From assembly GCA_963575745.1 (NCBI GenBank), contig CAUYUJ010003039.1, forward strand, positions 62,501-82,771: DNA of 20,271 nt. The letters run 5' to 3'. The DNA comes from Prorocentrum cordatum. Its lineage: Eukaryota > Sar > Dinophyceae > Prorocentrales > Prorocentraceae. Shown piece by piece: positions 15,107-20,271 of this stretch (within the stretch, counting starts at the first letter, position 1; every line of letters starts with the position of its first letter). The notes beneath the pieces were generated by a model. The model ran no database searches, was not told the DNA's origin, and saw only the letters and a program-made list of their open reading frames with translations. Position numbers and translations under genes: made by a program.

Positions 15107-15480
15107 GGGGCTCCTTCAGAGATCTCTGTCGAGGTCCTCGCCCGCCTCTCCCCAGGCGCGAGTTGCAGTTACACCCCTGGGAGTCGCCGACTCCCATCGC
15201 CTCCCGGGAAGGTCCATTGCCAGCTGCTCGTTCCGATTCGGTATCGATGCCCGTCGGCTCGACTCGCTTCGATTCCGACGTTCTGGCGATGCCGATACGG
15301 CCCAGCCCTTGTGTGGCGATGTTGTGCATCTTGGCGCAGCTGATCCGATTCGGTTTCGATTCTGTGCACATTGCACATGCAGCCCGATCCGACGCACATC
15401 TCGATTCGATTGGATTATTCGATTTTCCGATTCGATGCTGTCTCATCCTGTCTCCTCCCCCACCCTCCTTTCCTCCCTCC
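15107..15480. other. GATTCG-rich segment, no gene
   Basis: CCGATTCGGTATCGATGCCC at about 15233 and CCGATTCGGTTTCGATTCTG at about 15345, each preceded by CAGCTG, suggest a diverged duplication. TTCGATT words recur to about 15436. A pyrimidine run ends the segment. No gene recognised. Confidence 0.5.
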
Positions 15481-15768
15481 TAGGGAGGTAGGTTGGCGGG
15501 GGACAGGAGGAGCAGGAAGGAAGCCCGGAGGGATGCATGAACGGAGGGAGTCTGGTCACGGTTGCCGACCGCATGAAGGACTTTGCAATTTCCCGCATGA
15601 CGAATACAGTATCGAAATGGATCCTGAGCAGAGCTCTAATTACCTCCGCCGTTCATCTCGCGGCAACGCTAGCTGCCCCTTCCCACCCAGTGAGGGGGAG
15701 GGCACCCCCCACATGCGCCCTGCATGGAAGAATTAGCTATCGGAGGAAGTCTGGAGGAGCAGGAGCAA
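15481..15768. other. mixed spacer, no gene recognised
   Basis: Mixed sequence with a non-repetitive + frame from 15537 that enters the GGA array. No protein family is recognised and no splice or promoter context supports it. Confidence 0.4.
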
Positions 15769-16022
15769 AAGAGACGGGTGAGGAGGAGGAGGAGGAGAAA
15801 GAGGAGAAGGATGAGGATGAGGAGGAGAAAGAGGGGTGAGGAGGAGGAGGAGGAGAGACGGGTGAGAAGGAGGAGGAGGAGGAGGAGGAGGAGGTGGAGG
15901 AGGAGAAGCAGGAGGTGAGGAGGAGGAGGAGGAGGTGGAGGAGGACGAGGAGGAGGAGGAGGACGAGGAGAAGGAGGAGGAGGTGGAGGAGGAGGAGGAG
16001 GAGGAGAAAGAGGAAGAGGAGT
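15769..16022 (+). repeat. GGA trinucleotide array
   Basis: GGA/GAG triplets with GAAAGAGG, GATGAGGATGAG and GACGAGG sub-blocks, purine strand on +. Confidence 0.95.
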
Positions 16023-16310
16023 CCGGATGGAGAGGGGGACGTGTGCGGAGGGAGGGAGGGAGGGAGGGAGGAGTCCTCACCCCCTCATCCCACCCCGTCG
16101 TACATGCTTGGAAGAGGACCACAGGGGGGACGAAGGGTGGCGCGGAGGATGCGAGCCAATGCGTGGCGATCTCGGAGGGCATGGCACGTTGACGACAGAG
16201 CGCCATGGCAGTGTGCCGATACCGAAGCACTGGAAGCGGAGCACGCGGGATCGAAGCCCCGACTTCGACTTGCAGAAGCGGCACACATCGGACGGGGCTA
16301 GGGCTAAGTA
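16023..16310. other. mixed spacer, no gene
   Basis: A GGGAGGGAGGGAGG run at about 16050-16071, then mixed sequence with weak GTGTGCCG/CGGCACAC arms (about 16212 and 16279). No gene recognised. Confidence 0.4.
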
Positions 16311-16453
16311 GGGCCTGTCCCTCTACAGGAGGAGGATCCGAAAATAGTTTACAAATTGTCAGGAGACGATTTTTGATCATTTTTGAGTATGTAGTTTTTT
16401 TGGGGTGATTTTTTGGTTTTTCCTCCAAAGTCCGCCTGTAGGGGGACATGCCC
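16311..16453 (+). mobile_element. MITE-like element R8, copy A (143 bp)
   Basis: Terminal inverted repeats: left GGGCCTGTCCCTCTACAGGA then GGA; right TCCGCCTGTAGGGGGACATG then CCC. The interior is AT-rich (AAAATAG, ACGATTTTTGATCATTTTTG, TTTTTTTGGGGTGATTTTTT), in contrast to its GC-rich surroundings. Copy B is at 16668-16822 in the same orientation, and a truncated inverted copy ends at 18783. It has no coding capacity, so it would be non-autonomous. Confidence 0.87.
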
Positions 16454-16465
16454 GACCTGAGGCTA

Positions 16466-16604
16466 GGACGAGGAGAAGTCCATTCCAGAGCGTTCCGGAA
16501 AGCTCATGGAGGGCCGCGGCGCCCGAGACATCCTCCAGAGCCTCCGGATTTCAGAGATTCTCGATTTACCCGCATCCGATTTTGTCCTCGTCCTTTCTTC
16601 GTCT
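16466..16604 (+). repeat. dispersed repeat R7, copy B
   Basis: Partner of 12922-13024, lying between R8 copies A and B. It includes an internal GGAGGGCCGCGGCGCCCGAG insert not found in the other copy. A perfect 16-bp palindrome, AGGTCCGCGCGGACCT, follows at 16623-16638. Confidence 0.8.
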
Positions 16605-16667
16605 GAAAACTCAATTCTGCACAGGTCCGCGCGGACCTCTTCGGGTCGGTGTTGGACTCCTTGAGGC

Positions 16668-16822
16668 GGGCCCGTCCTTCTACAGGAGGAATGTTCAAAA
16701 ATAGCTCAAAAAGTAGTATGGGGACCATTTTTTGACCACTGCCGAGCATGGTTGGAGTATTTTTGGGGTCACTTTTTTTGGGGTCTGTTTCGGTCGAACT
16801 CCGCCTGTAGGGGGACAGGCCC
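16668..16822 (+). mobile_element. MITE-like element R8, copy B (155 bp)
   Basis: Left end GGGCCCGTCCTTCTACAGGA, right end TCCGCCTGTAGGGGGACAGG then CCC. The interior shares CAAAAATAGCTCAAAAAGTA, GGGACCATTTTTTGACCA and GTATTTTTGGGGTCACTTTT with copy A in order. Both copies continue on the right with G.CCT.A.G.T.GGAC, so the true element may extend slightly beyond the stated ends. No target duplication is evident. Confidence 0.87.
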
Positions 16823-16856
16823 GGCCTAATGTTGGACCCCCCCCTGGCGGCGCCTC

Positions 16857-16974
16857 CAGCGCCGGGTCGGGGCTGCGCTGGAGGCGCGCCGGGGGAGGGC
16901 GGGGTCCAGCGCCGAGAACCCTGGGATTTGCGCGGACCTCCAAAAGGTTTGTTCTCCGAGTAAGCTTGCCCCAG
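16857..16974 (+). repeat. R6 right-half repeat, copy B (empty site)
   Basis: Shares CAGCGCCGG.TCGGGGCTGC, GGAGGCGCGCCGGGGGAGGG, CGGGGTCCAGCGCCGAGAAC and TTTGCGCGGACCTCCAAAAG with 17147-17251, ending GGTTTGTTCTCCGAGTAAGC then TTGCCCCAG. It is uninterrupted at TA 16961-16962, where the other copy carries a 181-bp element. It is also related to the right half of FB3 (12281-12450). Confidence 0.92.
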
Positions 16975-16981
16975 ACTGGGT

Positions 16982-17143
16982 AGTCGAAGGCCAGACTGTC
17001 AGATTGGATTGGGCCCCAAGGGCCAATCTGGCCTGGCCAAACTGGATGATTTGGGTTATTCGCCAGACTGGATTCGCGTTGGCTCCCTCGCCAGATTGCC
17101 CCCGATTGCCAGATTGGGCCTGCCAGATTGGCTTCGACTACCC
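16982..17143 (+). repeat. dispersed repeat R1, copy B
   Basis: Complete within the window. It is nearly identical to 1-173 and lacks that copy's 11-bp tandem duplication. It sits between two R6 copies. Confidence 0.93.
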
Positions 17144-17146
17144 AGC

Positions 17147-17251
17147 CAGCGCCGGTCGGGGCTGCGCTGGAGGCGCGCCGGGGGAGGGCGGGGTCCAGCG
17201 CCGAGAACCCAGGGATTTGCGCGGACCTCCAAAAGGTTTGTTCTCCGAGTA
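17147..17251 (+). repeat. R6 right-half repeat, copy C (filled site)
   Basis: One base shorter than and otherwise almost identical to 16857-16962. It is interrupted at TA 17250-17251 by the element at 17252-17432. The copy resumes after the second TA with AGCTTGCCCCAG at 17435-17446. Confidence 0.92.
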
Positions 17252-17432
17252 CTCCAGATTTCGTAATAAAAGGGAGGGGGTCTGGACCCTCCAAGACAAG
17301 CCATTTCAGACCCCCCCCCCGTGGGAGAACCCTCCAGAACACCGTCCCCAGACCACCCCAGGCCCTCCAAGATAGCCTGGAAGAGACCCCCCCCCGAAAT
17401 GAGACCCCCTCCCTTTCTTACGAAATCTGGAG
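17252..17432. mobile_element. Tc1/mariner-type MITE (181 bp) with TA target duplication
   Basis: The left terminal repeat CTCCAGATTTCGTAATAAAA then GGGAGGGGGTCT is matched by the inverted right end (AGACCCCCTCCCTTTCTTAC then GAAATCTGGAG) over about 32 bp with one indel and one substitution. TA occurs immediately outside both ends (17250-17251, 17433-17434). The homologous empty site at 16951-16974 has a single TA, which supports duplication on insertion. TA duplication and CTCC-type termini fit the IS630/Tc1/mariner (Stowaway-like) group. There is no transposase; the frames inside are short. The interior holds C-runs and two CCCTCCAAGA words. Confidence 0.9.
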
Positions 17433-17446
17433 TAAGCTTGCCCCAG

Positions 17447-17559
17447 GGGAGTTCTATCTAGCTCAAGCCCTACGACTTGGTCCGTTGCTGCCCCCGCCCC
17501 CAATGCCCATGCTCCCCCCCTCATTCCTATGGCTGTGCCTGTGCCAGTGCCTGAGCCTC
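17447..17559. other. C-rich spacer
   Basis: Leads into the minisatellite. No feature is recognised. Confidence 0.4.
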
Positions 17560-17761
17560 CCCCCGAACTCCTATGCCTACGCCTATGCCTATGCCTACGC
17601 CTGTGCCTATGCCTGTGCCTACGCCTATGCCTATGTCTATGCCTATGCCTACGCCTATGCCTATGCCTACGCCTGTGCCTATGCCTGTGCCTACGCCTGT
17701 GCCTATGCCTATGCTCGCTTGCGCTTGCTTGCTTCCGCTTGCTTTCTTGCGATTGCTTGAT
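17560..17761 (+). repeat. GCCTAT/GCCTAC/GCCTGT 6-bp minisatellite
   Basis: Tandem hexamers GCCTAT, GCCTAC and GCCTGT, arranged partly as 12- and 18-bp higher-order units at about 17565-17712, then a GCTTGCTTGC tail. The + frame reads Ala-Tyr/Ala-Cys and the - frame Arg-His; both come from the repeat. Relaxed upstream units (GCCCATGCTCC, GGCTGTGCCTGTGCC) start near 17500. Confidence 0.93.
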
Positions 17762-17852
17762 TTTGCTCCTCCCGTCCTCCTCCCGTCCTGCTCCCGTTCT
17801 CCTTTCGTCCTCCTCCCATCCTCCTCTTGTCCTCATCCTGTCCTCGTATCTA
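17762..17852 (+). repeat. TCCTCCCGTCC-type pyrimidine minisatellite
   Basis: About eight variants of a roughly 11-bp GTCCTCCTCCC unit (CTCCCGTCCTCC, CTCTTGTCCTC, CATCCTGTCCTCG). Confidence 0.85.
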
Positions 17853-17936
17853 TTTGGAATCAACGCAGGCTGATATTTATCATGTCTACACAAGACATCC
17901 AGGATAATAATAACCTTGCTAACGATCAGTATCCTC
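17853..17936. other. short spacer
   Basis: Non-repetitive linker between the pyrimidine minisatellite and the TTG array. Nothing is recognised. Confidence 0.4.
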
Positions 17937-18358
17937 TTCATTGCTGTTGCCATTATTCTAGTTGTTGTTGTGGCTGTGGCTGTGGTTGTGGTTGTCATTG
18001 TTGTGGTTGTTATTGTTGTTGTTGCTGCTGTTGTCATTATTGTGGTGATTATTGTTTTTGTTGTTGTTCTTGTTGGTGTTATCGTCACAGTATTGTTACT
18101 GTTCTTGTTATTGTTGTTTTTCTTGGTTGTTGTTGCTGCAGTTGTTGATGTTGGTTTGCTGTTGTTGTTGCTGTTGTTGTTGCTGTTGTTGTTGTTGTTG
18201 TTGTTGTTGTTATTATTGCTGTTGTTGTTGTTGTTGCAGTATTGTGTTTGTTATTGTTATTGCTGTTGTTCTTGGTTATTGTTGTTGCTGCGGTTGTTGA
18301 TGTTGGCTTGTTGTTGTTGCTGTTGTTGTTGCTGCTGCTGTGGTTGCAGCAGTGGCCG
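17937..18358 (+). repeat. TTG trinucleotide array with internal 152-bp duplication
   Basis: GTT/TTG triplets with GCT, ATT and GTG variants. A block beginning TTCTTGGTTGTTGTTGCTGC near 18120 recurs as TTCTTGGTTATTGTTGTTGC near 18269, showing a larger duplication over the triplet. Hydrophobic Val/Leu/Ile frames on + imitate membrane proteins but have no polar boundaries or domain; the - strand reads Asn/Thr or Gln. Confidence 0.93.
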
Positions 18359-18537
18359 TGGCCGTGGTTCTGCGACTCCCAGCCCTCGCTCGTCCTGCCC
18401 CTGCCGCCTGCCGCTCCTCGGCTCCTCGGCCCCTCGGGTGGGCGGCCCCCTCGAGGGAGGGAACGCCCCTCGAGCCCGGGAGCGCCCCCTGCCTCGGCCT
18501 CGGCCCCTCGATGCGGCCCTCTCTTTTTGTCGATGTG
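18359..18537. other. GC-rich spacer
   Basis: GC-rich sequence with CCCCTCGAGGGAGGGAACGCC and CCCCTCGAGCCCGGG words about 30 bp apart. No gene recognised. Confidence 0.45.
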
Positions 18538-18680
18538 TGCATATATATATGTATATAGGCATGTACATACATATGTATATATCCATATACATGCATAAAA
18601 TTTCACAGCATTAATTATACATGCATATGTACATACATGTTGTATTAGTTATTGCATGTATATATATATGTAAACAAAGC
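18538..18680 (+). repeat. TA/TGTA-rich tract
   Basis: CATATATATATGTATATAGG, CATACATATGTATATATCC and TGCATATGTACATACATG words in both orientations. AT-rich and locally palindromic. Confidence 0.88.
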
Positions 18681-18707
18681 AAACGAACACTACTCAACGC
18701 ACATTCC

Positions 18708-18783
18708 GAACTAGTCGGCACATCGTCCCCAGACTATTTTTTAAAATTGTCCTTGGAATGTTCCTCCTGTAGAGGGACAGGCC
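18708..18783 (-). mobile_element. MITE-like element R8, copy C (truncated, inverted)
   Basis: On the - strand this begins GGGCCTGTCCCTCTACAGGA then GGAAC, followed by ATTTTAAAAAATAGTCTGGG and GACGAT, matching the left end and interior of copies A and B. Similarity fades past about 18708, where the TA/TG tract region begins, and the opposite terminal repeat is missing. Confidence 0.78.
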
Positions 18784-19190
18784 CGACCTTATGCGGCCTC
18801 CGCCCGCGCCTCGCTCCCCCGTCGAATGTCTGCCCCCCCGGCTGCTGCCGACGTCGCCATCTGAGCGGCGCAAAGACAACGCTGGGCATCGCTCGGACGT
18901 GTGCATGTTTTTTCTCGGCGAGAACCACCGAGGACCATCCTGGACCATCGAGCACAAAAACACACGCACGACACCGAACAATGTACGGGACATGGACGTC
19001 CCAGCGACGGCAAGAAACGGAGCCCTCTGCGCCGACGTTGGCGCATCAGCTGCCCGCGCGAGTGCCCTCGCTGCCAGCGCGGCGTGCTGCGCAGGCGTTC
19101 CGCGTAAGACACCGCGCAAGATCGCTGCGTCATCTTGCGTAAGAAGACCACTGATCGCCGCCCATGTGGGAAGCGGGTCCTGATGGAAAG
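18784..19190. other. about 400 bp of mixed sequence, no gene recognised
   Basis: Overlapping frames on both strands (for example + 18791-19183) have no recognisable family. A hairpin, CGCAAGAT/ATCTTGCG, lies at 19115-19139. It is flanked by direct GCGTAAGA repeats at 19102 and 19137, the second of which shares four bases with the right stem. Confidence 0.45.
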
Positions 19191-19326
19191 GGGTCCTGAG
19201 TGTTTACGCCGTTTTCGGGCTCTCGGGGCTTTCCACGGGCCCCGGGACTGTCAGGAAGCGACTCAGGATGAAGAGCTCGTCCTGGAGGGAGGCCCCAGGG
19301 TCCAGGAAACGTTTACCTCAGGACCC
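19191..19326. repeat. inverted repeat with GGGTCCTGAG ends
   Basis: GGGTCCTGAGTGTTTACG at 19191-19208 pairs imperfectly with CGTTTACCTCAGGACCC ending at 19326. The interior is only weakly self-complementary. It is a possible short foldback of about 136 bp, seen once. Confidence 0.6.
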
Positions 19327-19605
19327 GCTGCCCCCCGTGCTGAAGTTCTGCTATCCCCCCCCCGCGTAGGTCATGTTGGCGCTCTACGGCCTCTTCCTTC
19401 TCCAGTACATGCTGGAGAAGTATCCCAAGGATCCTCCTCTTCCGTATCCTCCTTTCCTGCTCTTCTTTCTCCCCATTCTTCTCCTTTCCATATTCTTCTT
19501 CCTTGTCCTTACTCTCCCGTCTCAATCCCCCACTCACACTCTCTCTCTTTTTCTTTTATTTGGTTCTCTCTCTCTCTCTTTCTCTCGCACTCCGAGTGAG
19601 AGTAT
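19327..19605. other. spacer grading into CT-rich tract
   Basis: GC-rich sequence to about 19430, then CT-rich words (TTCCTTGTCC, CTCTCTCTTTCTCTC). A hydrophobic + frame from 19373 reads into the CT tract and looks like a repeat artefact. Confidence 0.55.
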
Positions 19606-19652
<47 letters not shown>

Positions 19653-19655
19653 TGC
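19606..19655 (+). repeat. TG dinucleotide tract
   Basis: TGTGTGCG followed by an uninterrupted (TG)n run of about 36 bp. Confidence 0.95.
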
Positions 19656-19850
19656 GAGTGTGTCTCTCTCGCTTTTTTTGTTTCGCTCTCTCTCTCTCTT
19701 TCTCTTTTCCCCTTCCCCCGCTCGTTCTCTGTCTATCGCTCTCTTTTCCCTCTCGTCTTGTTCTCCCCCTCCTTTTCCCCTTCCGCCTTCTCGTCTTGTT
19801 CTCTCTTTTCCCTTCTCGCCTTCGTCCCCTTCCCCCTTCTCCCCGTAAGC
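19656..19850 (+). repeat. CT-rich pyrimidine tract
   Basis: TCTCTCTC, CCTTCCCCC and TCTCGTCTTGTTCTC words; CTTCTCGCCTTCG and TCTCGTCTTGTTCTC recur. Confidence 0.9.
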
Positions 19851-20040
19851 CCATGATCAGGAGTCTCCAAAGCCAAGCTTTGGTTCTCACTGGAAGCCGG
19901 TGGTCGAGCCAGGGTGAAGGGACACGATGATGAGGAAAAGGCTAATGAAGAGGATAAGCTGGAAGAGACGGACGATGCGGAATGAATGAGCAGTGAGGAG
20001 GAATGTGGACTGGAGACAAGGGAGGACAGACGAGGGACGA
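19851..20040. other. purine-rich degenerate spacer
   Basis: Mixed to about 19920, then GA-rich (GATGATGAGGAAAAGG, GGACGAGGGAGG), grading into the last GGA array. Stops on + interrupt it. Confidence 0.5.
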
Positions 20041-20085
20041 GGGAGGAGGAAGAGGAGGAGGAGGAGGAGGAGGAGGTGGAGGATT
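20041..20085 (+). repeat. GGA trinucleotide array (short)
   Basis: GGAGGAAGAGG then about ten GGA triplets and GTGGAGGATT. The purine strand is on +. It directly precedes the candidate ATG at 20086. Confidence 0.92.
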
Positions 20086-20271
20086 ATGTCTAGCTTGCTC
20101 GGTCAAAAACACGCCGCCGCTTTCGCAGGCCCGTGTCTGACCTCTTGCGCCTGCCAGCAGGCAGAAGACTGCGCCAAGGAGCGCGAGGTTATCAATTCTA
20201 CACCACAGCGGCCGCCCGAGCAGGAAGCAGAAGTTACCTGTTCTGCGATCCGTTGGCCGGCGCAGGCAAGG
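20086..20271 (+). CDS. possible hypothetical protein, 3' end outside window
   Basis: An ATG at 20086 opens a frame of 62 codons to the last base with no stop. It starts MSSLLGQKHAAAFAGPCLTS and continues through a Cys-containing stretch (CACQQAEDCAKE) and a Pro/Glu-rich one (PQRPPEQEAE). It is free of simple repeats and needs no intron so far. Against it: the start context is not notable, another + frame is also open to the edge, and the frame continues upstream into poly-Arg from the GGA array. A pyrimidine-CAG at about 20107-20121 (CGCTTTCGCAG) could instead be a splice acceptor for an exon in any frame. I recognise no family. Confidence 0.22.
   Translation, partial: MSSLLGQKHAAAFAGPCLTSCACQQAEDCAKEREVINSTPQRPPEQEAEVTCSAIRWPAQAR

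Noticed and set aside
15537-15736. Non-repetitive + frame before the GGA array
   Set aside because: Short, no recognisable family, reads into the GGA array, and lacks supporting signals.
17916-18614. Hydrophobic 232-codon + frame resembling a multi-span membrane protein
   Set aside because: Val/Leu/Ile runs come from TTG/GTT triplets; no loops, motifs or conserved domain are present.

Overview
This window is non-coding, repeat-dense nuclear DNA from a eukaryote. It is GC-rich and not depleted in CpG, and it lacks the closely packed genes expected of bacteria, archaea or phage. I recognise no protein family on either strand. The long open frames are translations of simple repeats (poly-Glu/Gly/Arg, Ser/Pro/Leu, Cys-Val or His-Thr runs, Tyr-Met-Cys-Val runs) and usually exist on both strands at once. 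The only coding candidate I list is a short ATG frame at the right edge (from 20086) that runs out of the window; it is weakly supported. The organism cannot be named from this sequence. A GC-rich protist or alga fits the CpG content, and tetranucleotide TGTA/TGCA arrays of this kind also occur in coccidian genomes, but this is a guess.

Two kinds of sequence fill the window. The first is simple or tandem repeats: nine GGA arrays, all with the purine strand on +; TG/TGCG tracts; TGTA/TGCA tetranucleotide arrays; a TGTAA pentanucleotide array; TTG and CGT trinucleotides; a 13-bp CCCTCCCTTCTGT array; a 6/12-bp GCCTAT/GCCTAC array; and a degenerate 32-bp minisatellite in two blocks. The second is a set of short interspersed repeats of about 100-260 bp. 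Many of these are inverted repeats able to fold back as hairpins, and several are present in two or three copies.

Layout: 1-173 is one copy of a dispersed repeat whose partner is at 16982-17143. Positions 415-1850 hold the 32-bp minisatellite, TG tracts and a GGA array. Positions 1850-4900 are mixed sequence with a 150-190 bp duplicated segment (3715-4088) and the first copy of a palindrome-headed repeat (4541). Positions 4905-5720 are an 815-bp GGA array. Positions 5725-7600 hold dispersed repeats, a foldback and the 13-bp array. Positions 8060-10550 are mostly penta- and tetranucleotide arrays. Positions 11690-12900 hold four foldback elements in a row. Positions 13200-15110 hold GGA arrays, the second palindrome-headed copy and two copies of a TATGGGGAATC element. 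Positions 16311-17446 form a nested cluster of MITE-like elements. Positions 17560-19850 are minisatellite, TTG, TA/TG and CT tracts.

The most informative observation is at 17252-17432. A 181-bp element with roughly 32-bp terminal inverted repeats sits inside one copy of a repeat, and the other copy, 300 bp upstream, lacks it. Comparing the two gives a TA target-site duplication, the signature of Tc1/mariner-type (Stowaway-like) MITEs. The window therefore appears to be a graveyard or nursery of several families of small non-autonomous hairpin elements within expanded microsatellites. No transposase is present here.
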